DNA from: Petunia secreta
Lineage: Eukaryota > Streptophyta > Magnoliopsida > Solanales > Solanaceae
DNA length: 64,000 bases
Assembly: GCA_029990175.1 (NCBI GenBank)
Contig: JARKIP010000023.1
Span: 21,285,501-21,349,500 of the forward strand
Reading direction: 5' to 3'
Shown here: piece by piece, positions 12,301 through 23,762 of the stretch
Layout: every line of letters starts with the position of its first letter
Position numbering within the stretch: the first letter of the stretch is position 1
Notes under the pieces: model-generated
What the model was told of the DNA's origin: nothing
Database searches by the model: none
The model's input: the letters and a program-made list of their open reading frames with translations, nothing else
Program-made: the position numbers and the translations under genes

Positions 12301-12560
12301 ACGCTACTGTTATTAAAGTGGATAACAAGTCAGAAATATGCATGGCCAAAAATCCAGTGTTACATGATCGTAGCAAGCATATCAAAGTGAAGTATCATGC
12401 TATCAGACAAGCAGAGAGGGATGGTGAAGTTAATCTGGTTCATTGCAGCTCAGATCAGCAAATTGCAGACATCATGACCAAAGCTCTTCCTAAGGGGAAA
12501 TTTGAAGTTTTAAGAGCTAAGCTGGGAGTATCCTGGAAAAATCTCAAGGAGGAATGTTAA
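9385..12560 (+). pseudogene. copia Pol: protease, integrase, reverse transcriptase, RNase H, broken
   Basis: Protease shows DSGCTCHMS at about 9500. Integrase shows the H..H..C..C finger (HKRYGHF...CGSCQMGK) and the catalytic core with HTDVCGP, DDLTR, and SDNSGEY at about 10270. Reverse transcriptase has the copia signatures LDVKSAFLNG and YVDDLLV near 11280 and 11540. RNase H shows GYSDSDWAGS and QSSAEAEYIA and ends near 12555. Breaks are TAG 10479-10481 in integrase, TGA 11859-11861 after reverse transcriptase, an extra T in the run near 11885, TGA 12106-12108 and a 65-bp tandem duplication (12211-12340) that shifts frame in RNase H. All domains are otherwise colinear. Confidence 0.92.
12211..12340 (+). 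repeat. 65-bp tandem duplication in RNase H
   Basis: Two perfect 65-bp copies, 12211-12275 and 12276-12340, each starting CATGATCTGGAGC. As 65 is not a multiple of three the duplication shifts the RNase H frame. The lack of differences between the units means it is recent. Confidence 0.93.
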
Positions 12561-12820
12561 ACAATGAGATTTTTCTAAGATAGTCTTTAGTCTCTTAAGT
12601 TATTTTTAATATTTTTTGCTTAGTTTGTCAAGGAATGGCGGTCCTTGTTTTATGGAATATGTTTAGTAAGAAGTACAATAGTGGTTGGATAGGTAAGGTC
12701 TTCTACCAACTATGTAAAGCTAGTGTATATATATGTGTGTATGCCTTTTTTGAAGTATGAATGAATGAATGAAAAGAGTTCCTGAAGATTTTACTTTCTC
12801 TGCACTTCCAAAAACTAACA
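12555..12820 (+). repeat. 3' LTR of the copia element
   Basis: 266 bp, nearly identical to 8152-8415. It has one more GAAT repeat, a shorter TA run and about three base changes. GCTTC follows at 12821. Confidence 0.93.
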
Positions 12821-13130
12821 GCTTCAACATATATAACTGGTAGCTGATCAAATTAGTGCTTTAAATTGAACTCAAATTGCAGACTGCTAAGCAAGCAAAA
12901 CTGCAAACCTCAACTCAAGGTCACTCTGTACAAATATGGCATGCCCATCTAACATAATAAAAAAAATTTAAGAAAATTTTGTGCTAGTAAAACTTATAAA
13001 GTAGATACAACACTATCATTACTAAAAGCATTGCAAAAGCTTCTTAAATACACAATGGACCAGGGAAGGTTTCATGAAACGAAAATCTTATACAACATCA
13101 ATTTATGTAACATGAGATTGAGTCCAAATT
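12821..13130. other. Short spacer and 3' flank of copy 2
   Basis: Between the copia element and the stop codon of the - strand gene. Positions 13030-13130 resemble 23620-23760 downstream of copy 4, so this is shared 3' UTR sequence of the two - strand paralogues. Confidence 0.6.
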
Positions 13131-15837
13131 TTACACAGCAAAAGCATCAACTAACTCCCTTCCCTTGGTCTCTAGTGGGAAGAGCAGTACACTGGTTGCT
13201 GATATAACTAGAACTGCTTCAAAAGATATGATTGCAGCCATTTGAGAACCACTTAATAATTGCACCGCAATGATAGGAGAAGTCATGGCCCCTATTCTTC
13301 CAATAGAGCTTGACACTCCAATACCAGTTGATCTTACGGACGTTGGATATATCTGCATAAATTGACAAACTGAATTCTCTAAAAAGAGGTTTCGCTAAGC
13401 TACAATAAAATTTAAGAGGTCAGTCACCCCTTAAAATATTATATGATGCTTTCCTAGGGTACTTTGTGCAAACTTAAACCAACAAAATAACTCATTCGCA
13501 CTAGAAGTCTCCTTCAATTTCCCAAATTAAAACTCTCTTTCACTCAGCCAAAGAGTTGTTAAATATTACTGTAATGACAACTAACAGTATGAAGAGAGCA
13601 GAAGCCTCTATTTGCTAAAGATTTTCAGCTCTTTTGCAACTTCAGTGCGTCCAGCAGGCTGCACTAAAAGCCGTCTAAGACAACGTTCTTGACTTCTTCA
13701 AACAGATGGAACATTGTTTAGAATCTTAAAGTTAAAGAGTCACCTCTTAATATATTCACAGGGAAAGTGCAACATCTTAGTTCAAGTACATGACTAAAAG
13801 GACCATATATTTAATTTGACAAGGAACAAGAATGAGTTCTTTTTTGTCTAATAAATTTCATCATGTTTAGGGTTCAGGTTACCTCGCGAATATATAGGAT
13901 GGCGATGTTGAAGTTTGCCGTGATGAACATACGAGCCCCAAAGAGAAATATAGTAGTTAAAGCCTCCAGCCGAGGCACCAAAAGTGGTAGAAGGAAGAGG
14001 AAGTCTAAGATATACATAAGTGCCATAGTAAATTTCCGACCACCTTTCTCCACCAATATAGCTGATATAAGAATCCCAGGAATCTCTAAAAGAACAAATA
14101 GGATGACAGAGATTAGTTCGGTGATATAAATAATCAGCCAATTAGTCTGAAGCATGCAAACGACAGATGGAAAAGCAAAATTGTCTTACCTGCAAGACTA
14201 GTGATGAGCACATCTATATAGAGGCTCTGATCATTGTTCACGTGCAAAGCAATTGATGAATGTCTACTGCTAAACTGTGAAGTCAGCAAGATAATGCCAT
14301 AATATGAGAAGGCATTTCCAATAGAAATCACCCATACGAGGAGGGTATTTTTCAGTAACGAGGGAGACAGAAGCGTTAGTAGTGAGGAGAAGCCTGATTT
14401 AAAAGTTGAGATTTTGTTGTTTCCAGGGGAAAGAAGTTCCTCGTTCAGCTCAGTCACATGATCAGAAATCAGCATTCCAGGGGGGAGTTCTGTCTTATTG
14501 ATCACAGCAATTTTTCTTAGAATATCAGATGCCTCACTTATTCTACCTTTGGCACATAGATATCTGGGAGATTCCACTGTATAAACAAATAAGAGAAGTG
14601 CTGCAAATGATGGAATAGATGATAAAGCCAGTAACCACCTCCAACCTAATCTTGGCATAATCACCTGCAACACAAACCAAGAGAATGCCATAATTTTTTC
14701 AAGCATTACATCAACATATTTTGACAAGTTGCATGCTTGACCTCCGTGAAACACTTTGTTCAATTTTGTCTCAAACTTGATAGAGCACAATACTTTATAT
14801 GGATATTACTGAATCAGCTGAAAATTACAAAGTAATCCACATTTTGGGTATCCAGTAATTATATGAAGTAACTTACGACAATAGAAAATGTGTCTCAAAG
14901 ATCTCTTAGTTATAGCTAATACTTTTCCTTTTTCACCAAAATAGCTTCAGGTTTAATCTCTACCCATATATTGTACAGGGAAAGCATAAGCAGTTGCTGC
15001 AATAATTTAGCTGAATTTGTTTTGGTTGAAGGCATAGAGATACAGAAATTTTAGTATCTTGGCTGGCGGGAGCAATTTGAGGTGTTATAGTTCCAAAGGT
15101 TAGAATGAAAATTTGCTGGCCAATATAGGCTGCAGCCGGTAATGACAGCACAGGAAGAATTCCTCCAGAAGTTTCATGCTTCTGATTATGTTACTTTTAG
15201 ATGTGGAAATAGAAGATTAGCACATGATAATATCACAGGATGTACCATTGCTAATAAAGCCTCAAGTATTGTTCCAACTGTCCAAAAAGCTGTATAGACA
15301 ATCATCCACATGCCCCTATTTTGTAAAGGTACAAATTCAAGAAACCAAGATCCATATACAGGTCCACCACCAACCCCAAATCCAACCATCAAACGTAGAG
15401 CGAGCAGTGATATATAATTTGGACTGAAGGTACTTAGTGCTGCAAATACTGCAGTCACCATTGTCACACTCAGAAGGCCCTTCCTGGTCACGGGAAACTA
15501 AATTAGATTGTCATCATCAACGAACCTGTAAGGGGAGGAAGGGGAAATGGGCGTACCTTCTACCGTAGTCATCTGTGATGAAGCCCCAAAAATAACCTCC
15601 TAAGAACATGCCGGCAAAAACAACAGTTGACAGAAGGCTTTCTTGAGTAGAAGAAAGTCCCCACTGGGACCTTAACACTGGTCCTATAAAAGACAGAATC
15701 ATAATTTCGAATGCTTCTGCGATGGAACCAAGACCAGCGTAGCCCAACACCAAATACTGGAACTTGCCAAAACCAACTGCTGTGAGTGCTTCATCCAGTG
15801 TATACACCAGGCCATCCTGCTCCTCTTGATGTGCCAT
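13131..15837 (-). CDS. OCT7: OCT7/NiaP-like MFS transporter (copy 2, intact)
   Basis: The spliced model has five exons: 15837-15557, 15483-15246, 14664-14190, 14085-13883 and 13352-13131, all with GT..AG introns in matching phases, giving 472 residues. The start MAHQEEQDGLVYTLDEAL matches the paralogues. Family marks are the MFS loop motif GFITDDYGRR (about 85-94), ESPRYL after TM6 (204-209) and PLETKGR near the C-terminus (458-464); about 12 hydrophobic segments are expected. The Arabidopsis relative (At3g13050) belongs to the NiaP family, whose members import nicotinate or related pyridine compounds; others in the group are annotated as organic cation/carnitine carriers. The substrate here is inferred, not shown. 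Exon 3 is 9 bp shorter than in the other copies, removing three residues in an outer loop after LLTSQFSS. It is divergently arranged with copy 3 (start codons 1.48 kb apart). Confidence 0.92.
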
Positions 15838-17317
15838 CTCTGTCCAGCACCGGTCCTTGAGAGTGAGTCAAACCCAAAATGTGATCCCATCTGTCTCTTA
15901 TTAACAATATTTACTGACAATGAAACGTTGGAGATTCCACTATAGATTCCATAAATGAAAGTCAAAAGTTGCTGCAACCATATGGTCTTCTGCTATATAA
16001 TAATAAGCTGAAATATTGTTTAGTTTTCTACGAAGGGGTCATGTTGCATGATGGCACTGATGAGGGACTACATATTTTAATGATAATGGGTGAAAGAAGC
16101 ACATTTTCACCTACCACTAAACTCCAAGTTTACGTGTAATAAACAAATTAAATGACCGTTGGCTCTTCTGCATTTTTTAGAAGCATGTGCGGTATCACGA
16201 ATTCTAAATTAAACATTCATAACCTTCTTCCATTTATTCTTTCCCCAGACAACAATTTTATAATCAGAAATTACTGTATCAAATTGATCGACAACCTTCA
16301 TTCAATCCAAGTTATAAGAATCAGTTCATCAGTTGTAACTTATTGTAACAGTTTTGTTAGTGATTTTGTGTGGAGGAAGAAAATTTGCCACTCAAGTGAA
16401 ATATTTTCTACAGTACTAACACATTGAAAGCACAAAATCTTCTGGGCTAGTGGCAGATGCGTATTCTTATTCATCCTTAAAAGTATGTGGATTGGGATCA
16501 TGCATCATTGCAGGGACACAACATTTTACCAATTATATGTCAACTTTTCCTTCTTTTATTTAAGCCTTTATTTGGGTAGTGATAGACGTGAGTATATTTT
16601 ATAAAGCATATGTCAACAGTCAACTTCAACTTTCATCCGTCATTAAAAGTATCTGATTAAGAAGTACATGTGACTATGGCAACTTCAACTTTCACGTAAG
16701 GAATTTAGAATAAGTTGGCTAATTTAATTATACATTTCATACATGGACGTTAAAAGTTGATGCAACCACACATGGTCTTTTCTTATAATGGGTGAAGAAA
16801 ACTACTAAGAGAAGAATACACCTACTTTTTTTCTACTCTTCTCTCTATCAAATATCTAGTGTTTAGTTTGTGGGTAAAGGGGTTGCACCGTTAAGAATGT
16901 GACAACAACCGACGGCCAGTAATTCCAGCGGTGTTCAAGATCTAGCTCTTTTGCTTAGCAAGTTAGTTCTCGGTTTACGTTTTTGATTTGTTCAAGATCT
17001 AGCTCTTCTGCTTAGCAAGTTAGTTCTCGGTTTACGTTTTTGATTAATCTTTTTAGTATAGATTTACGTGCTTTATAATCCTTCACTAGTATCAGATGTC
17101 ATGGCCGTGTTCCTCCTTTGAAGTCTTTGTTTTGAGAGGTTTTTCGTTTTCATTTTTAACATAAGAAACTAAGATGTTCCGTTCGAGAAGCTGGAAAAGT
17201 TAACTGAATGAATAGGACAAGGAATTTAGTACCAAATTTCGTAAACAATGACTAATTTAAGAACTGATATTTAAGTCCCTTTTTGCTTTGATTCAGTTGT
17301 ATCAGTACTGGACGGAG
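15838..17317. promoter_or_regulatory. Shared 5' region between divergent transporter genes (copies 2 and 3)
   Basis: 1480 bp between two start codons pointing away from each other, so it must hold both promoters. Positions about 15955-16215 are duplicated at about 32212-32440, in front of copy 5, which marks ancestral promoter sequence kept in both gene pairs. It contains a 57-bp tandem repeat (16933-17046) and CT-rich tracts near 16830-16850, common in plant 5' leaders. I do not assign a specific TATA box. Confidence 0.6.
16933..17046. repeat. 57-bp tandem duplication in the divergent promoter
   Basis: Two copies, 16933-16989 and 16990-17046, each starting GTTCAAGATCTAGCTCTT and differing by one base seen by eye. 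It lies 270-385 bp upstream of the copy 3 start codon. I do not see the same tandem pair in front of copy 5. Confidence 0.9.
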
Positions 17318-20300
17318 ATGGCGCAACAAGAGGAGGAGGAGGATGGCATTGAGTATACACTGGATGAAGCACTCACAGCACTTGGATTTGGAAAATTCCA
17401 ATATTTGGTTTTGAGTTATGCTGGGCTTGGTTCCACGGCGGAAGCATTCGAACTTATGATTCTGTCGTTTATAGGACCAGTTCTAAGGTCCCAATGGGGA
17501 CTTTCTTCTACTCAAGAAAGCCTTCTGTCAACTGTTGTTTTTGTCGGTATGTTCATAGGAGGTTATTTTTGGGGCTTCATCACAGATAACTATGGAAGAA
17601 GGTAAAGGCTATTTCCTCCTTGCAGGTCGTTAGTGTCCTCCTCCTTGGTGCATAATCTCTGCATCATGACAAAATTGTGTTTTCTTTTCAATCACTGTAG
17701 CTTCCAATAAGAAGAATTGGCCATGGGATGAAGAGATTGAGCAAGCATAAGCATATTTTTATCAACAAAATTTTTAAACAAGAAGAAACATAGTTTTCCA
17801 TTTTGGATTGTTGTGCCTATGCACAAAATTTTTGCTTCAATTTGATGAAGAATGCATATTTTTCATGAGACTAATTGACTACTTATATGTCACTTCATTT
17901 TGATGCTGACTACCAGTATTTTAATTTTCTGTGAGCAGGAAAGGTCTTTTAAGTGTGGCAGTTGTGACTGCAGTATCTGCAGCACTCACTACCTTCACTC
18001 CAAATTACGCATGGTTGCTCGCTCTACGTATGATGGTTGGATTTGGGGCTGGTGGTGGACCTTTATATGGATCTTGGTTTATCGAATTTGTACCTTTACA
18101 AAACAGGGGAATGTGGATGATTATCTATTCAGCCTCTTGGACATTTGGAACAATACTTGAGGCTTTTTTGGCCATGGTACATCTTTGCTTTTGTGATCAA
18201 TAGATCAAGCATGTTCTCCTTAATCTACAGTCACTTTGCTGCTTATGATAGATACTGCTAACTATACTTATTGGAGTAGTTAGCTTTGGATGTGCGGTTG
18301 TTGAAATAAACCTTCAATTCATTGTTGAAATATTACTCCATTAACTTGCTATCAAGATGTCTTGTGTGTTCGTGTGTGTGTGTGTGTGTGTCGATTTAGC
18401 TATTTTGGCGTCTTCTTAGACTGTTGATTTTCCATTGATGTTGTATCACCAAATGTCTGCATGATGTGCTAATATTTTCTGTTCACATTGAAAAAGTAGT
18501 GATAGTAGGCAAGTTATCCAGATTAGATGAATCCTGTCATAATTACTCTCTTGTGAAATGCTTACGCGTGCCCCATACTATCCTATTTCATGAAGGATAG
18601 CAGTAATGATCGCATTTTAAGCTTTCGCCATACTAAGTGAACGAGTCGCATTATCTGTGGCAGTCCATTACCTCATATGATTAATTCATACAGTTCTGTA
18701 CCAAAAACTGGATTACTTTAATTTGTAACTTGCTGTTGATTCATCAGTGCGTTTAGTGTTTTTAAGCACCATGAAGTTGGTAGTTTGTGCTTTAAGTATA
18801 ACAAAGTAAAATTAAGGATTTCAATGAGGTCAACTTTGCCATCAAATATGTTTCATGTAATGCTTCAAAAGCTTATGGCGTTCTCTTGGTTTCTGTTGCA
18901 GATGGTAATGCCGAAATTAGGTTGGAGGTGGTTACTGGCGCTATCATCTATACCATCATTTGTATCGGTTTTCCTGTTCATTTTCACAGTAGAATCTCCT
19001 AGATATTTATGTTCCAAAGGTAGACTAAGTGATGCATGCGATATTTTGAAGAAAATAGCCGTGGTGAATAACACAGTACTTCCCCCTGGAAAGCTTGTTT
19101 CTGATCAAGTGACTGATCTGAATGAGGAACTGCTTTTCCCTGGAAGAAACAAAATCTCACATGTTAAATCAGGCTTCTCATCGCTACTATTGCTTTTGTG
19201 CCCCGCATTACTTAGAAATACCCTCCTCATATGGGTGGTTTATATTGGAAATCTGCTCTCATATTATGGCATTACATTGCTGACTTCACAGTTTAGCAGT
19301 GGGCAATGTAGACACACAGCAATGACTTTGCACATAAACAACGATCAGAGCCTTTATAGAGATGTCTTCATCACTAGTCTTGCAGGTTATACAATTTTCC
19401 CGTACCTTTCTGTCATTTTTTTATGGCGATTCATAGTTACTTTTACTTAATATTGTTTTCAATTACAACATGTAAAATCTGAGTCATCCTGTTTGGTCTC
19501 TCAGAGATTCCTGGGGTTCTTCTATCAGCTGTAATGGTGGAGAAAGGTGGTCGGAAATTTACCATGGCATTTATGTATGTGATGGACTTCCTCTTCCTTT
19601 TACCACTTATTGTGTCTCAGCCTGGCGCTTTAACTACTACTTTGCTATTTGGGGCTCGTATTTTCATCACAGCAAACAACAATGTTGCAAATATCTATTG
19701 TCGAGAGGTAACTGTCAGTCCTTACCATAGTGCAATTTATAGACAAAAAACTCATTCTTCTTCTTTCCAGTAAAATTTAATGGATGTTTCTTGTACACAT
19801 ATATATGCTTGAACTAATATTTTGCACTTTCTGTGCATAACTCTTGAGATTCTACACTATGTTCCATTTGTTTGAAGAAGCTAAAACTGTTCGTTCTTAC
19901 TTAGGATCTACTTAAACTGCTGCACATGTTGAAGCTAACTGTTGATAAGTATTTTTTACAGCTGTCTTCTTGTTGTTGCTTGTTATTACTGTAAGAACTA
20001 TTTGGCTACTAAAAGAGATTTAAATTGACAATTCAATTTAGGTATTTGTTAGTGTACAACTATATATAGATTGTTTGATCAATCAACTAATGAAGTAATA
20101 TTTCTAATGGTTCTGGTTCATGTGGATCCATTCTGTTTTCTAATAGCGGAAAAGGGCCAAATTTGCCCCTCTACTATGGTTTAAGGGTCAGATTTATCCT
20201 CCGTTAAATATTTGGTACAACCATACCCTTACCGTTACCATAGTATACACGATTACCCCTATTTTTTATGAGCCTCCACGCTGGACGAAATGTGGCTGCC

Positions 20301-22824
20301 ATATCAGCGCCATAGAAGGGGGGGGGGGGGCAAATTTGGCCCTTTTTTCGTTGTTTCTAAAGTCGTGTCTGAACTAAGTTTCAATACTTAGAAAAGAAGT
20401 TTCGATACTTAGAGGGGTTATTATAAGAGATAAAAATGTGTTATTCTAAGAATGGTAGATAAGATAATTTGAGAGAAATACGGAATTAAAATGATACTCT
20501 CTTTGGTCTGGTTCCATAAAAAAGATATACTTTTGAATTTGTGACTAAAATTATCTTTATTAAAGATAAGATAAAAGTTTAAAATAAATTTATTTCTAAA
20601 TAAATAGACATGTTCTTTTTAAAAAGACTGATATGCTACTCCTATTTAAGTGGATGAAAAGTTTTTTCCTGTATTTCAATTTAAAAGATATTTTTCAGTT
20701 ATCACAAAAAGTGATTTTTGCTATATATTGACTTATTAACTTTAGTTTAATCTCTTTTCATTTAATGACATTCTTTTTGTAACAGTAGAAAAAAATATAA
20801 TAAGTATTATGTTTAAAATCACAGATTTTAGAATTCAATGATGACACTAAGTTTATGGATAAACACTAGCTCAGTGTCATAATTGAATTCTAGAATTTAT
20901 AATTTTAAACATATAATACTTTATTATATTTTTTTCTACTGTTACAAAAAATATGCGATTAAAGGAAAAGAGATTAAACTAAAGTTAATAAGTCAATATA
21001 TAGCAAAAATCACTTTTTGTGATAAATTAAAAAATATCTTTTAAATTGAAACACGGTGAAGAACTCTTTATCCACTTTAATAGGAGTAGCATATTTTACC
21101 TTTTAGTCTTTTTGAAAAGAACATATTTATTTATTTAGAAATAATTATATTTTAAACTTTTATCTTATTTTTTAATAAAGATAATTATAATCACAGAATT
21201 TAAAAGTATATCTTTTTTATAGAACCAAACCGAAGAGAGTATCATTTTAATTCCCGCATTTCTCTCAAAATATCTTATCTACCATTCTTAGCACATTTTT
21301 CTCTTTTATAATAACTCCTCTAAGCATCAAAACTTCTTCTCTAAGTATTGAAACTTAGTCCAGAGACGACTTTAAAAACAACGAAAAAAAAACAAATTTG
21401 CCCCTCTACTATGGCGCTGATGTGGCAGCCACGTTTCGTTCAGCGTGGAGGCCCCGTCAAAATATGGTAACGGTAAGGGTATGGTTGCACCAAATATTTA
21501 ACGGAAGGTAAATCTGACCCTTAAACCATAGTAGGGGGGGCACATTTGGCCCTTTTCCGTTCTAATAATCAGCGAGGTAAAAACTTTTAAATGCCTCTTT
21601 TCCTTCAAGTTATCTTGCATTTAGTTTAGCTATAATTGTGGATTCAATTCCCAACGTATAAAAAGTGAGGTTATGATAACAATACACACAACTTTCATTC
21701 ATCATATCTTAACTCTCTTGTGGTTTCCAAGTGTAACAAGTACTACTATTGAAGGCTAAACAGAACAATGATAATAGAAAGCATAATATATTGATAATGG
21801 AACTCAGCTGAAATTAAAAAGGAACTCAATGTAAACTAAGGGATACATAAGAAGGGGATGAGGAATTAGAAGGATAACCAAGAAAGGAGATGAGAGGAAT
21901 CAGAAGAAGCAGGGATGAGAAGACTAGAAGAATTGGAGATGAGGGGATATAGACTTTGGCCTAAGGCACAGTTCATAATTTTCATAACTATTCCTACGGG
22001 CTCTTTTGCTACTTATAGAAACACCCTGAACCTTTGCTCTAGCCTGAATCCCAAATAAAACCATTTATCGTAATAATGGGCTGCTTTGCTCGTTGGCTTC
22101 TCCTCTCTTTAGTTACTGGCCCAAGTACCTTTCTAAAATGATTTCCAGCCCATCGATATAATTATAACAAGGTATATTCACAACACCAAGCCTCTCCAAC
22201 ACTCAAATGAGTAAATCGATCCTCTTCATCAAATGGAAAACAGTAATTCCACCAACTCCTCAAACCTACCAGCAACAATTCAAGTCACCAATGCCTCTCC
22301 AAACCAAAATAAAATTATTCAATTCAACCCGGCCTCACAACTGCTTAGTTTGTAGCGTCTACCAATACATGCTAACGACTGGGACATCTTGATTTTACCA
22401 CTTCGGCCATCTAAAAGTGACTTCTTGTATAAATGCGTTAAACTATTGTTGGTTTTCTGATTTTGGCATAGATTAACCTTATGAAATGCATCCAATATTT
22501 ATTGCACTATCAAAAATTTACATTGAACTTTAAGGGGGATCAGCCCCTTAATAGTTAATGTAGCTTAGAAAAGCTTTCATTTTAACGTCTTTTATACAGA
22601 TATATCCAACGTCTGTGCGGTCAACTGGTGCTGGAATGGCAAGCTCTATGGGGAGAATTGGGGCCATGATTTCTCCTATCATTGCCGTGCAATTAATGAG
22701 AGGCTGCCATCAAATGGCTGCAATCATATTTTTTGAAGCAATTCTAGTTTTATCAGCAGTTAGTGTGCTACTCTTCCCACTAGAGACCAAGGGGAGGAAA
22801 CTATTTGACACTCTTGCTATGTAA
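17318..22824 (+). CDS. OCT7: OCT7/NiaP-like MFS transporter (copy 3, intact)
   Basis: Five exons: 17318-17601, 17939-18176, 18902-19385, 19505-19707 and 22600-22824, all with GT..AG introns, encoding 477 residues. The protein starts MAQQEEEEDGIEYTLDEAL. It carries the MFS motif GFITDNYGRR (about 86-95), a glycine-rich stretch ending GGGPLYGSW, ESPRYL (205-210), the fourth-exon loop VMVEKGGRKFTMA, VRSTGAGMASSMGRIG near 409-424 and PLETKGR (463-469). These marks place it in the OCT7/NiaP group; the expected job is proton-coupled uptake of nicotinate or an organic cation across a membrane (inference from the family). Length fits the family (about 500). The 2.9-kb fourth intron holds a large foldback element. 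An AATAAA at 22878, about 55 nt past the stop, is a possible polyadenylation signal. Confidence 0.93.
18372..18391. repeat. (GT)n microsatellite in intron 2 of copy 3
   Basis: About ten GT units, in continuation of an irregular GTGTGTTC stretch. Confidence 0.9.
20147..21559. mobile_element. 1.4-kb foldback (long inverted-repeat) element in intron 4 of copy 3
   Basis: The sequence is almost one long inverted repeat: arms of about 700 bp fold around a centre near 20850-20875. Ends are CGGAAAAGGGCC and its complement GGCCCTTTTCCG. Flanks TTCTAATAG (20138-20146) and TTCTAATAA (21560-21568) give an 8-9-bp target duplication, in the size range of hAT or Mutator-type elements. There is no coding capacity. 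Single-base and short-run differences between the arms show that some time has passed. Transcribed as part of the intron it could form a long RNA hairpin. Confidence 0.85.
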
Positions 22825-23762
22825 GGTTTGGTCTCAATCCATTTTATTTGTATTGTTTTTTGTAGACATTTTAATGAAATAAAAAATAAGTAATTGACAT
22901 TACAGAACAAAACAAAAGAAAAACATTTACTGGTAACATCTTTTCCATGTGTAATTAATGAAAGTGAAGGGTGCTCTTTGGCTGTCTAATTTTTGTTCAG
23001 TACATCATACATGTAATTGTCACGACAAATCTATCTACAGTACAGTGGAGCTTACTCGGAAAGAAAGAAGGAATCAAATTTTTGCTACTGAAGTTGGTTT
23101 CCATTACAGTATATATCAATTCAAATCTAGTTTTGCATGTGTAGTTGTCAATTATATACTCTCTCAGTTCTAGTTTTCTTTCCTTTTTAGTCTGTTAGAA
23201 AAGATTGGCCTCTTTTCAAATTTAAAAAAATTAAACTTTAACTTCCAATTTTATCTTTAATGAAAAGCTTCTACCGCCACACAAGTACTGAGAAAGTATC
23301 TTTCTAAAATCCAATCACATTGAATGCATAAATTCTTCTAGCTAAGTGGCAGGTGCAAGTTTTCTTTTTCACCCATTTAAATATCTGGTTTATCATCAGT
23401 AGATTGGGAACATGCTTAATGGTGGAACAACAAATAAATTTTCTGCTTATTTTGTAGCAGAAAGAGACCACATGATTGCAACAACTTCAACGTCTGCCAG
23501 GAAAATAAAGCAGACCATAACTGTTGCTCATATAGCCAGGTTTTATCAGATGGATAAGAAACCTAAATATGAAAAGGACAGTTAAAGGAGCATCAACAAA
23601 GACAAAAATCAAAGGTTGCAAAGAGCTTCTTAAATCCACAATGGACTAGGGAAGGTTTCATGTAAGGAAATTCTTATACAAGTAACTGAAATGGTTCTGT
23701 CTTTTCTTCCTCTACAATGTACTAACAAACTTCAACTTAAGTAGGATGGATTGAATCAAATT
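22825..23762. other. Spacer between convergent copies 3 and 4
   Basis: The two genes end 0.94 kb apart in tail-to-tail orientation. The left part is 3' flank of copy 3 and the right part (about 23620-23760) is 3' flank of copy 4. The middle is described in the next entry. No gene seen. Confidence 0.6.
23270..23500. other. Promoter-like relic between tail-to-tail genes
   Basis: Short blocks here (TAAGTGGCAGGTGCA, AAATATCTGGTTTA, AGAGACCACATGATTGCAAC) closely resemble sequence at 32590-32695 upstream of copy 5, and less closely 16430-16510 upstream of copy 3. Promoter-type sequence is not expected downstream of two gene ends, so this may be left over from a deleted gene copy or a rearrangement. 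Confidence 0.5.

Larger units (their letters stand above)
8152..12820 (+). mobile_element. Ty1/copia LTR retrotransposon, near full length, broken ORFs
   Basis: A 4669-bp element with LTRs at 8152-8415 and 12555-12820 (TGTTAAACAA...AACTAACA) and a perfect 5-bp target duplication, GCTTC, on both sides. The primer-binding site TGGTATCAAGAGCC follows the 5' LTR at 8417 and a purine tract AAGGAGGAA precedes the 3' LTR. The coding order is gag, protease, integrase, reverse transcriptase, RNase H, which is diagnostic for copia. By eye the LTRs differ by about three substitutions and two short repeat-length changes, so the insertion is fairly young. Several stops and frameshifts make this copy unable to act alone. 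Confidence 0.95.

Noticed and set aside
13863..14129. 88-codon + strand frame within copy 2
   Set aside because: It is the antisense shadow of exon 4 of the - strand transporter.
16152..16427. 91-codon frame in the divergent promoter
   Set aside because: No recognisable product, and the paralogous promoter at 32300-32550 does not keep the frame.
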